Origin: Roseibium suaedae
GTDB lineage: Bacteria > Pseudomonadota > Alphaproteobacteria > Rhizobiales > Stappiaceae
Direction of reading: 5' to 3'
Assembly: GCF_900142725.1 (NCBI RefSeq)
Contig: NZ_FRBW01000004.1
Location: forward strand, 434,001 to 498,000
DNA length: 64,000 bases
Below, in pieces: positions 17,378-26,958 of the stretch; positions within the stretch are counted from its first letter, which is position 1; each line of letters opens with the position of its first letter. A program made the position numbers and the translations under genes. Under the pieces are notes generated by a model. The model made no database searches. It was not told the DNA's origin and worked only from the letters and a program-made list of their open reading frames with translations.

Positions 17378-18175
17378 TCAGACAGATCCCTGATTTTGCC
17401 GCTCCAGCGCCAGCCGGTATCCGGCTGTGATGACGGAAAAAAAGAGTATCTTAATCAGCATTTGAAGCATCAAACCGAGCAAAAGAATTTTGAATTCGAC
17501 CAATGCAACAGGGAGGATTTTTGTAGACGGCGGACCGAGAAGATCCAGACAAGCACCGGACAGAATAATTGGAACAGTCAGGGAAAGCAGTGCACCGAGC
17601 ATTGGCCATCCCAAGTCTTTGCCCAGTTTGTGTGCGTCTCCTAGTTTCAGCAATTGCTTTAGAGAGATGGCGGGCAAAACGAGATAGGAGCGTATGGCGT
17701 GTGAGGCCAGGAAAAGAAAAACGGCCCCAAAAAACGTAAACGATATGGCCGGAGCCTGCAAAAGCGCTCCAATTTCAGAGGCGGCTGCAACCAACAGACA
17801 GAGTGACACAACTAATATGAATGCCAAAACGAGCAAGTTCATCATGAAGCGGAATTCAAGCTTGCCGAACCTCAAGTGAATTTTATTTGGGACTTCACCT
17901 GCAAGTGCAAAACGATGCCACGCAAGTCCAATGGAAGCAGATGAAACAAAGTTAAAAGCTATGTCGAAGACCGTTCTTACGTTGAGGCCGAACTCAAGCA
18001 TTCCTGGAATGTCTCTTCCAATTAATATCATTCTTTGAATAAATAATAATGAAACAAAATAGCAAATAACCCAAATGATATACCATGCTCCGCATGTTCT
18101 GAGTAATACATTCAGATTGTCGAGGGGGAAATGCAGCGCCTCAATCAGTATTCGTTTGTAAGGGCTTGTTTCCAT
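17378..18175 (-). CDS. Membrane protein, third member of a tandem paralogue triplet
   Basis: A 265-residue integral membrane protein with about six hydrophobic segments. It is clearly homologous to the two genes upstream, sharing YKRIL near the start, CGAWY, SIGLAWHRFALAGEVP then IHLRFGKLE (after the second helix), LGKDLGWPM and the closing SVITAGYRLALERQ. Its N-terminus (METSPY) differs from its sisters and its codon use is more AT-rich (many AAT, ATT, TTT), suggesting either relaxed constraint or a different history. No known domain recognised. Function unknown. Confidence 0.8.
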   Translation of the reverse strand: METSPYKRILIEALHFPLDNLNVLLRTCGAWYIIWVICYFVSLLFIQRMILIGRDIPGMLEFGLNVRTVFDIAFNFVSSASIGLAWHRFALAGEVPNKIHLRFGKLEFRFMMNLLVLAFILVVSLCLLVAAASEIGALLQAPAISFTFFGAVFLFLASHAIRSYLVLPAISLKQLLKLGDAHKLGKDLGWPMLGALLSLTVPIILSGACLDLLGPPSTKILPVALVEFKILLLGLMLQMLIKILFFSVITAGYRLALERQNQGSV

Positions 18176-18250
18176 GATTTGTCCGGGGGCTATCAGGTGC
18201 CCATTTTCTTTTGAATGAAGCGCTGCTGTGCATCGAAGATACGATTACAT

Positions 18251-19030
18251 TCAGGGGTTCTGTTGCTGCTCCAGTGCCAGCCGGTATCCGGCGGTGATGA
18301 CCGAGATCCCGAGCACGGTGATGATGATCTGGATCAGCAGGCTCAGAAGCATGAATTTGAACTGGATCAGCACCAATGGAAGCCCGGTTGCCACGAAGGT
18401 CAGGATCAGTTGCAGGCCGAGGCTGGCAAGGACGAAGGGCAGGGAGAGAACGATGCCAGCACCAACCATCGGCCAGCCCAGACCTTCGCCGAGCGTGTGA
18501 GCCTCCCGGATGCCGATTGGCCGCTCGACAGCGGTTGCCGGCAGGGCAAGATACAGCCGGGTGATATGCGGCATCAGGAAAATGCCGGCAATGCCGTAGA
18601 GGATCACGGCAACGACGCCTGACCCCATTAGGGCCGCAAGGCCGAAAGCGAGCAGCCCGACTGGAATGAAAACGGCCATCGTGACCAGCAGGATCAGAAG
18701 CGTCTTGCCGATGAAGCCCATCTCCAGAGCGCCAACCTTCAGATGGATCAGGTCAGGAACTTCTCCAAGCAGGCCATAGCGGTGCCAGGCAACGCCGATG
18801 GAGGCCGAGGAGACGAGGCTGAAGACGATGTTGATGAGGCTGAAGAACAGCGCCGAGCTGCTCAGATCCGTTCCACCGGAGCTTTCAATCCCTGTCAGTT
18901 CCGGCATGAAAATCATGATGCAGAGCTGGAACACGAGCAGCAGCAGGAACCAGGCTCCGCAGGCCCTGAACACCACCTCCAGATTGCCGAAAACGAGGGA
19001 AAAAGCGTCGGAGAGAATGCGTTTGAACAA
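18251..19030 (-). CDS. Membrane protein, second member of the triplet
   Basis: A 259-residue integral membrane protein with about six hydrophobic segments and the same signature as its neighbours: FKRILSDAF at the start, CGAWF, SIGVAWHRYGLLGEVP then IHLKVGALE, LALPATAVERPIGIREAHTL, and VITAGYRLALEQQ at the end. It starts at a TTG with GAGGA upstream; the same TTG-TTC-AA opening occurs in the 19939 sister, and the first nine codons of the two genes are nearly identical in DNA. Function unknown; no catalytic motif seen. Confidence 0.85.
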   Translation of the reverse strand: MFKRILSDAFSLVFGNLEVVFRACGAWFLLLLVFQLCIMIFMPELTGIESSGGTDLSSSALFFSLINIVFSLVSSASIGVAWHRYGLLGEVPDLIHLKVGALEMGFIGKTLLILLVTMAVFIPVGLLAFGLAALMGSGVVAVILYGIAGIFLMPHITRLYLALPATAVERPIGIREAHTLGEGLGWPMVGAGIVLSLPFVLASLGLQLILTFVATGLPLVLIQFKFMLLSLLIQIIITVLGISVITAGYRLALEQQQNP

Positions 19031-19177
19031 GAGAAACGTCCTCTAATTTTTTGAGTGAGCAGTCTTTTGCTCAAAAGATTGTTCGGTGCGGCTTGCCTTT
19101 GAAGTGGCTTGTTTTAATGCCTGCTGCTCGGGAGGACCTTGCGTGAGACTGATCAGTGGGAATGGTATCGTGTTGCC

Positions 19178-19939
19178 TCAAGCATTCGTATCCTGCTTGG
19201 GCTCGATGGCGGCGCGGTAACCCGCAGTGATGACGGCAATGCCCAAGACGGTGACGATGATTTGAAGCAGTATTTCAAGCAAAGCGAATTTGAGCTGGAT
19301 GAGAATGAGCGGCAGACTTGCTGAGGCCAGATTGAGCAAATACGCGATGAATTGCGTCGCCAGACCAAATGGCAGCATCAGCACTATGCTTGCAAATGCC
19401 ATCTGAAGGCCCACGCCCTCGCCGAGCGTGAAAGCCTCGCTGATCCCCAAGGGCCGATCTATTGCGGTTGCAGGCAATGCCAGATTGAAGCGCATCAGGA
19501 ACTGGCTGAGGAACAGGACTGCGATGCCAAGAACCACGAGCGACATCACGAGGCTAGAGGAGGCGGCGCTGAGGGCAAAGGCAATTGCAATGACTGGAAT
19601 GAACATCAGAAAGCCGATCAATCCGATGAGCATGGTCCGCAGAAGAAACCAGAACTCCAGCTTTCCAAAGCGCAGATGAATGGTGCTTGGCCTTTCGCCG
19701 GTCAGAGCAAACCGATGCCAGGCGACTGCGATGGAAGGCCATGAAAGCACCATCGTAATGACCATTGCCAGCCAGGCGAAAAAGGCGGGAACAGATGTTG
19801 CGTCGGGGCTTGAAGGAAACGCGATGATGATCACCGAAAGCGTGAACTGCAAAGCGAACCATGTGCCGCATACCTTGAAGACCACATCGAGATTATTGAA
19901 CGTCTGATGGAATGCGTCGGAGAGAATGCGCTTGAACAA
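19178..19939 (-). CDS. Membrane protein, first member of the triplet
   Basis: A 253-residue integral membrane protein, paralogous to the two genes downstream. It has FKRILSDAFHQTF, CGTWF, SIAVAWHRFALTGERP then IHLRFGKLE, LALPATAIDRPLGISEAFTL and VITAGYRAAIEPK. The TTG start follows AGGA by nine bases. The gaps to the next members are about 75 and 147 bp, so one transcript is possible but each may have its own promoter. The conserved WHR-x3-GE loop, between predicted helices two and three, is the best candidate for a functional site. Function unknown. Confidence 0.85.
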   Translation of the reverse strand: MFKRILSDAFHQTFNNLDVVFKVCGTWFALQFTLSVIIIAFPSSPDATSVPAFFAWLAMVITMVLSWPSIAVAWHRFALTGERPSTIHLRFGKLEFWFLLRTMLIGLIGFLMFIPVIAIAFALSAASSSLVMSLVVLGIAVLFLSQFLMRFNLALPATAIDRPLGISEAFTLGEGVGLQMAFASIVLMLPFGLATQFIAYLLNLASASLPLILIQLKFALLEILLQIIVTVLGIAVITAGYRAAIEPKQDTNA

Positions 19940-20137
19940 CCGGATATTCCTGAAAATGTTCGTGAAAACAGAGTTTCCACTATGGCTTGCAGCTTTTCGC
20001 AGTACAAATTTTTTGCGCTATGTATCTCCGCTTTTCCACGCTGAGTTTGGCAGAGTGAAATCGAACGTGACACGCCAGACCATTGCCCTTTTGGCGCAGG
20101 GGCACTAATCAGGCGGTAAGGCCTGGGTGGGGGAGGA

Positions 20138-21442
20138 ATGCCCGCCCGGAGCCAAGGACGCAGCGAGACGGCAGATCCCATGATCGACAATTTTGCAAAG
20201 CCCAAGACCCGGCGCCATTCGGTCGCGGTAAAGGTTGGCAGCGTGACAGTGGGGGGCGATGCTCCGATTGTTGTGCAATCCATGACCAACACGGACACGG
20301 CTGATGCGGACGCCACCGTTGCGCAGGTTGCAGCGCTTGCCCGGGCTGGATCGGAACTGGTTCGCATTACGGTGGACCGGCCCGAAGCCGCAGTCCAGGT
20401 GCCGCGGATCCGCGAGCGTCTGGACCGGATCGGCATCAACGTGCCGCTGGTCGGGGACTTCCACTATATCGGCCACAAGCTCCTGAGCGACTATCCCGAT
20501 TGCGCCGCAGCGCTCGACAAGTACCGGATCAATCCGGGCAATGTCGGCTTCAAGGCCAAGCGCGACACGCAGTTTTCGCAGATCATCGAGATCGCCATGA
20601 AGCACGACAAGGCCGTGCGGATCGGGGTGAACTGGGGCTCTCTGGATCAGGAACTCCTGACCAAATTGATGGATGAAAACGCGGTCAGCGCTGCGCCGGT
20701 CTCGGCTTCGGCCGTCATGCGCGAGGCGATCATCCAGTCCGGTCTTCTGTCTGCCCAAAGGGCCGAAGATCTCGGTATGGGCCGGGACAAGATCATCCTG
20801 TCGGCCAAGGTCAGTCAGGTTCAGGATCTGATCGCGGTCTATGCGGACCTGGCCGAGCGCTGTGACTATGCACTGCACCTGGGCCTGACCGAAGCGGGTA
20901 TGGGTACCAAGGGCATCGTTTCCTCGGCGGCCTCCATGGGCATCCTGCTGCAACAGGGCATCGGCGATACGATCCGCGTGTCCCTGACGCCTGAGCCGGG
21001 CGGTGACCGGACCCGTGAGGTGCAGGTGGCCCAGGAGCTTCTGCAGGTCATGGGGTTCCGGGCCTTCGTGCCCGTGGTCGCGGCCTGCCCGGGATGCGGA
21101 CGCACGACTTCGACCGTCTTCCAGGAACTGGCTCAGGACATTCAGGACCATATCCGGGTGTCCATGCCCGCCTGGCGCGAGCAATATCCGGGTGTTGAGG
21201 GCCTGAACGTTGCTGTGATGGGCTGCATCGTGAATGGCCCCGGCGAATCCAAATACGCCGACATCGGGATCTCTCTTCCGGGCACTGGCGAAACGCCGTC
21301 CGCGCCTGTCTTCGTCGATGGCGAAAAGGTTACGACCCTTCGCGGCGAAGGCATTGCCGATGAATTCAAGCAAATGGTTCTGGATTATATCGAGCAGCGT
21401 TTCGGCACTCCGGGCAAAGCATCCCAGTCAAGCCAGTCCTGA
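20138..21442 (+). CDS. ispG: 4-hydroxy-3-methylbut-2-enyl diphosphate synthase
   Basis: The [4Fe-4S] enzyme of the MEP isoprenoid pathway, converting MEcPP to HMBPP. The N-terminal TIM barrel begins at [12 protein letters not shown] and the C-terminal domain carries the cluster cysteines in [11 protein letters not shown] and [10 protein letters not shown]. Two starts are possible: 20138 (434 residues, with GGAGG immediately before the ATG, too close for good initiation) and ATG 20180 (420 residues, weak upstream signal but closer to where homology should begin). Pyridoxal kinase follows after 14 bp. Confidence 0.93.
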   Translation: MPARSQGRSETADPMIDNFAKPKTRRHSVAVKVGSVTVGGDAPIVVQSMTNTDTADADATVAQVAALARAGSELVRITVDRPEAAVQVPRIRERLDRIGINVPLVGDFHYIGHKLLSDYPDCAAALDKYRINPGNVGFKAKRDTQFSQIIEIAMKHDKAVRIGVNWGSLDQELLTKLMDENAVSAAPVSASAVMREAIIQSGLLSAQRAEDLGMGRDKIILSAKVSQVQDLIAVYADLAERCDYALHLGLTEAGMGTKGIVSSAASMGILLQQGIGDTIRVSLTPEPGGDRTREVQVAQELLQVMGFRAFVPVVAACPGCGRTTSTVFQELAQDIQDHIRVSMPAWREQYPGVEGLNVAVMGCIVNGPGESKYADIGISLPGTGETPSAPVFVDGEKVTTLRGEGIADEFKQMVLDYIEQRFGTPGKASQSSQS

Positions 21443-21456
21443 TCACTGAGGGCATC

Positions 21457-22359
21457 ATGAACCAGCCTGCCGCCGGGCCAGCTCCCGCCAAGAAAACCAT
21501 TCTCGTCATCACTTCCCAGGTTGTCCGGGGCGGGATCAGCGGCCGGGGCATTGTCTTCACGCTGGAGCGGCTGGGCCATCCGGTCTGGTTTCTGCCGACG
21601 ATCCTGCTGCCCTGGCATCCCGGGCAAGGTCCGGGCACGCGCATTGTGCCGCCGGCGCCGGACTTTGCTGCCATTGCCGCAGATCTGGCAGGGTCCAGCA
21701 AGCTTGGCGAAATCGGTGCGGTTCTGACCGGCTATCTGGGGGATGCGGAACAGGCCACGGCGATTGCCGGATTGGTCAAGGCTGTGAAGCAGGCCTCGCC
21801 GGAAGCGGTCTACATGTGCGATCCGGTGATGGGGGATCACTTCAGCCCTGACCGCAACGGTCTCTATGTGCCCAAGGCAACGGCGGCGGCGATCCGGGAT
21901 GAACTGGTGCCGCTGGCCGACATCGTCACGCCGAATTCCTTTGAACTTGGCTGGATGACGGGCCGGGAAATCACCAGTGAAATGCAGACAGTTGCTGCTG
22001 CCCGGTCCCTTGGCGCCGAGCAGGTTCTGGTGACCTCTGCACCCGCCTTGCGCCGCAATGCCATTTCCAATCTTCTCGTCACCCGCCGCGGGGCGCTGGC
22101 TGCGGAACATGCTGCCGTCGCGAACCCGCCCAAGGGGACCGGCGATCTGATGGCTGCCCTGTATCTGAGCCGGTTGCTGGATGGCATGCCGGAAGAAGAT
22201 GCCCTCGTGCGCTCTGCCGGTTCCACCTTCGAAATGGTCGCCCGCAGCGTCAAGAAGGGCGCTGATGAACTGCTGTTTGCCGAGGAGCAGGTATCGCTCG
22301 GACGGCCGATGGCGCTTGTTTCCAGCCGCCGCGTGATGGAAATGGTCTCCCGTGCCTGA
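21457..22359 (+). CDS. pdxY: Pyridoxal kinase, PdxY type
   Basis: A 300-residue ribokinase-like kinase of the PdxY/PdxK group that phosphorylates pyridoxal in vitamin B6 salvage. The N-terminal substrate region reads ITSQVVRGGISGRGIVFTLE. DPVMGDHF (about 127-134) and DIVTPNSFELGWMTG are family hallmarks, and NPPKGTGDLMAALYL holds the anion hole and catalytic Asp (GTGD). It follows ispG by 14 bp and overlaps the DUF429 gene by 8 bp, so the three are probably one operon. Confidence 0.9.
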   Translation: MNQPAAGPAPAKKTILVITSQVVRGGISGRGIVFTLERLGHPVWFLPTILLPWHPGQGPGTRIVPPAPDFAAIAADLAGSSKLGEIGAVLTGYLGDAEQATAIAGLVKAVKQASPEAVYMCDPVMGDHFSPDRNGLYVPKATAAAIRDELVPLADIVTPNSFELGWMTGREITSEMQTVAAARSLGAEQVLVTSAPALRRNAISNLLVTRRGALAAEHAAVANPPKGTGDLMAALYLSRLLDGMPEEDALVRSAGSTFEMVARSVKKGADELLFAEEQVSLGRPMALVSSRRVMEMVSRA

Positions 22360-23089
22360 CCTCACGGCCCCCTTGCTGGCAGGCGTTGATGGCTGCAGGG
22401 CAGGGTGGGCTGTGGTGCTGATCCGGGACGGGGAGGCTGGAACAGCCAGGCTCAGGATTGCGGGTGACTTTTCCGCTGTGCTGGACCTGGTGCCTGATCC
22501 TGGCATTCTGGCTGTCGACATGCCGATCGGCTTGCCGGACAGGCTGTTGGCGAGAGGCCGGGGGGCAGAACAGGCTGCCCGGCGGCATCTGGAGGATCGC
22601 CAGTCATCCGTCTTTGCCGTTCCTTCGCGCGATGCGGTCTATTGCGAGGACTATTCCTCGGCCTGTGACGTGGCGTTCCAAACATCCGAGCCGCCGCGCA
22701 AAGTGTCCAAGCAGTGCTTTTATCTGTTTCCGAAGATCCGCGAGATTGATGGGCTGATGACGCCGGATCTGGAGATGCGCGTCTATGAGGTGCATCCGGA
22801 GCTGGCATTCTGGCGGCTGAATGGTGAGCAGGCGATGAGCCTGCCGAAGAAAGTGAAAAGCCGGGCCAGCGGGCCGGGGCTCGATCAGCGCCGGGAGCTT
22901 CTGGTCTCCTGCGGCTATTCCCCGGAGTTTCTGGATCAGAAGCTGCCGTCCGGTTGCGGGCGGGACGATCTGATCGATGCCGCTGCCAATGCCCTGATCG
23001 CTAAACGCATCCACTCGGGCATCGCAGAGCCGTTTCCAAAGGACTATCAGCGCGACGGTAAGGGATTGCGGATGGCGATCTGGGCCTGA
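22352..23089 (+). CDS. DUF429 family protein
   Basis: A 245-residue protein of the DUF429 (RNase H-like predicted nuclease) family, starting at a GTG and overlapping the kinase gene by 8 bp. Visible family features are GVDGCRAGWAVVLI (about 8-21), with the first acidic residue of the RNase H-like site, and DMPIGLPDR, with the second. GCGRDDLIDAAANAL near the end supplies the third. The substrate is not known. Translational coupling with pdxY is suggested by the overlap. Confidence 0.88.
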   Translation: MPDLTAPLLAGVDGCRAGWAVVLIRDGEAGTARLRIAGDFSAVLDLVPDPGILAVDMPIGLPDRLLARGRGAEQAARRHLEDRQSSVFAVPSRDAVYCEDYSSACDVAFQTSEPPRKVSKQCFYLFPKIREIDGLMTPDLEMRVYEVHPELAFWRLNGEQAMSLPKKVKSRASGPGLDQRRELLVSCGYSPEFLDQKLPSGCGRDDLIDAAANALIAKRIHSGIAEPFPKDYQRDGKGLRMAIWA

Positions 23090-23112
23090 GATCTGGGCCT
23101 GAGCCCAGATCT
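23089..23112. repeat. Perfect 24-bp hairpin after the DUF429 gene
   Basis: AGATCTGGGC-ctga-GCCCAGATCT, a 10-bp perfect stem that overlaps the last base of the stop codon at 23089. No T-run follows, so it is probably a transcript-stabilising hairpin or a Rho-dependent stop rather than a classical terminator. Confidence 0.6.
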
Positions 23113-23151
23113 GTCTGAATGGTGTTATGAGCCGCCCCTGCCTTTTCAGGC

Positions 23152-24450
23152 CTACTGAGGCTTGGCCTCGGGCGTTGACTCGGTCGTGATCTGACCGACT
23201 TCCGGAGACGGGGTGTTGTCCTCGTCAGAGCTGCCGAAGGGCAGCCAGCGCTTCAGGAAGCTGCCGCTGGAAGAATTGCGGGCCGGTTCCGGAGCAAAAG
23301 CCGTCTCCACAGGCGTGGAAGCGGCTGCCGGGGCTGCTGGAGCTTCCTGCGTTGCGACCTGGACCTGAGGCGCCTGAACCTGCGGTGCCTGGGCGGGCTG
23401 GGCGACCTGAGGCGCTTCGACCGGAGCGGACAGGGTCGCGTTCTGCGGACGGTCGCCGCCGCCGGTCAGGGCGCTTGCAAACTTCGACTGGGTTTCCGCC
23501 CAACGGCGCTCGCGGTCTTCACGGGCTTCGATACGGGCCACCTGCTGTTCGAAGACCTTGTTGTCTTCGGCCTGCTTCTTGGCGACCAGCTGCTCGAGCG
23601 GCGCGGGGACCTTGTAGTCCGGACACTTGGCGGCTGCGCGGAACGGAACACCTTCCACGAGGGTGGTTGCATCGAAAACATATTTCTTTTCGCAGACCGA
23701 AACCTTCGGCGGAACCTGGGTGACCTCGAAATGGTCATAGCCGGTCTTCAGCATGCGCCAGAAGTCCATGTGCTCGCTGTCGTGGTGCTTGGCCATGTTT
23801 TCCGGCGTCATGCGGAAGGGGAAAGCCTGAACCTGGAAGGAGCGCTGGCCGCCGGCGAAACTGTCGCGGGCGAGGGCGTAGATGTCCTGAACCTGGGCGT
23901 CGGTCATGGCATAGCAGCCGCGCGAAGAGCAGGCGCCGTGGACCATGAGGTTCGAACCGGTGCGGTTGAGGGACCGGTCATAGGCATTCGGGAAGCCCAT
24001 GTTGAACGCCAGGTGATAGTTGGAATTCGGATTCATCAGGCCCGGCGTGATTTCATAGAAACCTTCGGGTGCCTGACGGTCGCCTTCCTTGATCTTGGGG
24101 CCAAGGCCGCCGGACCATTTGCAGATCTCGAATGTGTCGAGCAGGGCATAACGGCCGTTGCGCTTTTCCTTCCAGACCTCAAGGGTGGAGTCTTCCTTGA
24201 AGATCCGGATCATGATCGGCGATTGGGACGGCATGTCCAGTTCGGTCATCTTGCGCTTGATCGCAGCAGAGACCGGCTCTTTCGCCTTGTTCGCGCTGGC
24301 AACGAATTCGTCCGACTGGCAGCCAGCCAGAACACCGGCAAGCAGAAGGGCTGCAGCTGCACCGCGCACCTTTCCTGAAAGGCGGAAGTCTGCCAGAAAC
24401 TTGCCGCGGGGAGCGTTGCCGCGTCCGAACGGTCTATGCCAGTTTGCCAT
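23152..24450 (-). CDS. Lipoprotein L,D-transpeptidase, YafK type
   Basis: A 432-residue cell-wall enzyme. After a basic N-terminal region comes a hydrophobic stretch ending in the lipobox LAGC (Cys44), so it is probably a lipoprotein. The YafK-like YkuD domain spans about 75-230, with catalytic H171 and C179 in HGACSSRGCYAM. After this is a coiled, charged segment and a Pro/Ala/Gln-rich tail (repeats of QAPQVQ) that looks disordered. YafK-type enzymes cleave or form peptidoglycan-lipoprotein links. The two L,D-transpeptidases in this window (here and 14400) are of different subfamilies. Confidence 0.87.
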   Translation of the reverse strand: MANWHRPFGRGNAPRGKFLADFRLSGKVRGAAAALLLAGVLAGCQSDEFVASANKAKEPVSAAIKRKMTELDMPSQSPIMIRIFKEDSTLEVWKEKRNGRYALLDTFEICKWSGGLGPKIKEGDRQAPEGFYEITPGLMNPNSNYHLAFNMGFPNAYDRSLNRTGSNLMVHGACSSRGCYAMTDAQVQDIYALARDSFAGGQRSFQVQAFPFRMTPENMAKHHDSEHMDFWRMLKTGYDHFEVTQVPPKVSVCEKKYVFDATTLVEGVPFRAAAKCPDYKVPAPLEQLVAKKQAEDNKVFEQQVARIEAREDRERRWAETQSKFASALTGGGDRPQNATLSAPVEAPQVAQPAQAPQVQAPQVQVATQEAPAAPAAASTPVETAFAPEPARNSSSGSFLKRWLPFGSSDEDNTPSPEVGQITTESTPEAKPQ

Positions 24451-24753
24451 CTCGTCTATCCGTTGGCGCCGGGCGAATACGCGCGCCGGCTTCAGTGACA
24501 GTTTCCGGGAGAAACATCCAATGACATGGATGCCTGGCCGGATCCTGCGGGATCAAGGCTAGGCCGTCATGGTTGACGACCTGTTAACTTGCTTCTTCAA
24601 ATTCATCAAAAGCTTGCCGTAAAGGCAAGGGCCGCACAATTTTCAGCTGCTGAATGCCCTGAAAATCTGTCCGAATCACGGCGAAAGGGGCGCTTTGGGG
24701 CGCCCCTTTCAAAGAATCTCGTGCTTTTTACGGACCGGTGGCCCGCCGCTGGT
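24451..24753. other. Intergenic stretch between accA and the L,D-transpeptidase
   Basis: A 303-bp gap with both genes on the minus strand. It holds the accA terminator hairpin (24683-24710) and, left of it, about 200 bp in which the promoter of the L,D-transpeptidase should lie; no strong consensus was picked out. Confidence 0.5.
24683..24710 (-). terminator. Hairpin terminator of accA
   Basis: An 11-bp stem GAAAGGGGCGC / GCGCCCCTTTC around six bases, about 45 bp after the accA stop on the minus strand. The stem ends in TTT but no long T-run follows. Confidence 0.6.
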
Positions 24754-25710
24754 TCAGCCGAGCGTGCGGCCGATGGCGAGGAACTTCTCGCGCCGTGCCT
24801 TGCGCAGCTCATCAGCCGACATGCCGGCCATACCGGCCAGGGCCGCTTCGATTGCGCCGCCAGCCGAATTGATCACGGTTTCCTTGGCCCGGTGGCCGCC
24901 GCCAACCGGTTCGCTGACGATGCCGTCGATGACGCCGAGCTGCAGCAGATCCTGCGCCGTGATCTTCATGTTGGTGGCAGCGTCCTGCGCCTTGGTGCTG
25001 TCGCGCCACAGGATGGAGGCCGCGCCTTCCGGAGAAATCACCGAGTAGATCGCGTGCTCGAGCATCAGGACCTTGTTGGCCGTTGCGACAGCGATTGCGC
25101 CGCCGGAGCCGCCTTCACCGATGATGACGGAAATGGTCGGGGTGCCGAGGCCGAGGCCCTTGTCGGTGGAACGGGCAATGGCTTCCGCCTGGCCGCGCTC
25201 TTCCGCGCCGCGGCCCGGATAGGCGCCGGCGGTGTCGACGAGGGAGATCACCGGAATGGAGAAGCGCTCGGCCATGTCCATGATGCGGACTGCCTTGCGG
25301 TAGCCTTCCGGACGGGCCATGCCGAAATTGTGCTTCAGGCGGGACTGGGTGTCCGCACCCTTTTCCTGGGCAAGGATCGCGACCGACTGGCCACGGAACC
25401 GGCCGAGGCCAGCGATCAGGGCGTTGTCTTCGGCGAAATTGCGGTCACCGGCAAGAGGCGTGAAATCCTCGATCAGGCCGGAAATATAGTCGAGCGCGTG
25501 GGGACGGTCCGGGTGGCGGGCCACCAGGGTCTTCTGCCACGGGGTCAACTTGGCATAGAGGTCCTTGAGGGTCTGGGACGCCTTCGCCTTCAGACGTTCG
25601 ATCTCGTCCTCGATGTTGACGGCTTCTCCGTCTGCGGCAAGGGCGCGCAGTTCCTGGATCTTGCCTTCGATATCGGCAACGGGTTTTTCGAATTCCAAAT
25701 AGCTGTGCAT
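24754..25710 (-). CDS. accA: Acetyl-CoA carboxylase carboxyltransferase subunit alpha
   Basis: A 318-residue subunit of the carboxyltransferase that, with AccD, moves the carboxyl group from biotin to acetyl-CoA to make malonyl-CoA. The start MHSYLEFEKPVADIEGKI is typical of AccA. DRPHALDYI, GRFRGQSVAILAQEKG, TAGAYPGRGAEERGQAEAIA and EGGSGGAIAVATAN (oxyanion/glycine-rich sites) are all conserved. An upstream GTG four codons earlier overlaps the only ribosome binding site, so the ATG at 25710 is chosen. Confidence 0.96.
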   Translation of the reverse strand: MHSYLEFEKPVADIEGKIQELRALAADGEAVNIEDEIERLKAKASQTLKDLYAKLTPWQKTLVARHPDRPHALDYISGLIEDFTPLAGDRNFAEDNALIAGLGRFRGQSVAILAQEKGADTQSRLKHNFGMARPEGYRKAVRIMDMAERFSIPVISLVDTAGAYPGRGAEERGQAEAIARSTDKGLGLGTPTISVIIGEGGSGGAIAVATANKVLMLEHAIYSVISPEGAASILWRDSTKAQDAATNMKITAQDLLQLGVIDGIVSEPVGGGHRAKETVINSAGGAIEAALAGMAGMSADELRKARREKFLAIGRTLG

Positions 25711-25881
25711 GTACTCGTACACCTGGCCAGGCCGCTTAAAAGCGCCGGCCCGCCGGAACGCGGGCCCGCATCAGGAGGAGACTGGACGGCAAGATCTTGC
25801 GGCATCCAGCCTGCCGTGTGTCGGCTCTAGCAAGAGAAGGGGACCGGCGCAAGAGTGCCGGGCGACACCAGGGCCTTGCGG

Positions 25882-26712
25882 TTAACGGGAGGCGCTGTCC
25901 CGCTGGCCGCTTTCCACGTTGAGTTTCGAGGCTTCAACGACCAGCTGGCCGGTGTCCGTATCGATGGCAATCCGGTAGGGAATCAGTACGTTGTCCTGTC
26001 CCATCGGAGCCAGCCATGCTTCCATGTTGGCGTTTTCCATCTGCTTGACGGACTTCTTGGACGGGCGGTGGCCGGCAACCGGAACCCATTTGGCGGTGCA
26101 GACGACGACAGGGCCGTCATAGCCGCGGCCGGAGACCTGCTTGATCTCCTTGTAGCTCATCTTGATGTCGAAACGGGTCCAGCCATCGAACACCGGAAGC
26201 TTGCGCTTGCAGGCTTCCTTGTCCAGGCCACCCTTTGCGGAGCCAACCGGCATCAGCGCAGCACTGAGCGGATCCATGGCGTTTTTCTGGTGACGGGTCG
26301 TCACCGCGATGCGCTCCGGATTCGGCTTGAACTGGGGGGTGACTTCCATGGAGCGGATGTTGCCCGAGCCCTGCTTCAGCGAAACGAAGAAGTCACGGTC
26401 CGCCGCGCGGGAGGTCATCTGGTAGGTTGACGGGACAACCTTGGAGCCAACCAGCCAGCCGGACGCTTCCGCGCCGCCCTTGCCTGTGGTGAAGAGCGTG
26501 CCGATGCCAGCTGGCTCAAGACCGACCTTCGCGGAATAGGCGTTGCCCTGCAGCACGAGCGACAAGGTGCCCTTGCCGACGGTGAAACCGCCGACGCTGA
26601 TTGAATAGAGGCCGCCGACGCTGCTTTTCTTCGCCTCGGCGGGCGTGACAAGCAATGCGCCTGCCAGCAACGGCAAGGCCAGAAGACGGCCGAATGACTG
26701 CAAACGTGACAC
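25882..26712 (-). CDS. DUF3108 domain exported protein
   Basis: A 276-residue protein starting at a GTG with GGAGG eight bases upstream. A signal peptide (hydrophobic LLALPLLAGALLVTPAEA) is followed by a DUF3108-like body: YSISVGGFTVGKGTLSL, DRDFFVSLKQGSGN, and IPYRIAIDTDTGQLVVEA near the end. DUF3108 proteins are periplasmic beta-rich proteins of unknown function found across Proteobacteria. It is divergent from rpmB across a 367-bp intergenic region. Further upstream in-frame starts exist but do not give a signal peptide at the terminus. Confidence 0.83.
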   Translation of the reverse strand: MSRLQSFGRLLALPLLAGALLVTPAEAKKSSVGGLYSISVGGFTVGKGTLSLVLQGNAYSAKVGLEPAGIGTLFTTGKGGAEASGWLVGSKVVPSTYQMTSRAADRDFFVSLKQGSGNIRSMEVTPQFKPNPERIAVTTRHQKNAMDPLSAALMPVGSAKGGLDKEACKRKLPVFDGWTRFDIKMSYKEIKQVSGRGYDGPVVVCTAKWVPVAGHRPSKKSVKQMENANMEAWLAPMGQDNVLIPYRIAIDTDTGQLVVEASKLNVESGQRDSASR

Positions 26713-26929
26713 TATCAAACCCTCCGCGCCGTTTCGGAACTCCGGCACCGACAAAACTTGGTTCCTGCACGACTCTGTTCTGGATGCCCGCATTCCAGGG
26801 GCGGCAAATCAGCGAGAGCCTCGTGACATTAATTCAGGCCAATTGTTCGCTGGTATGGTAACTCAGTCGTTAACAAAGGCGGTCCGGATGACGAAAAACA
26901 CGGAATCGGCCTCCTGATGCGGAGAAGCC

Positions 26930-26958
26930 TTGACGATGGCCGCCGCTGCCAGTATAGC
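26930..26958 (+). promoter_or_regulatory. Promoter upstream of rpmB
   Basis: TTGACG (26930-26935), 17-base spacer, TATAGC (26953-26958). This is a near-consensus sigma-70 promoter in the 367-bp gap 26713-27079, leaving a leader of roughly 115 bases before rpmB. Nothing else coding was seen in that gap. Confidence 0.65.
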
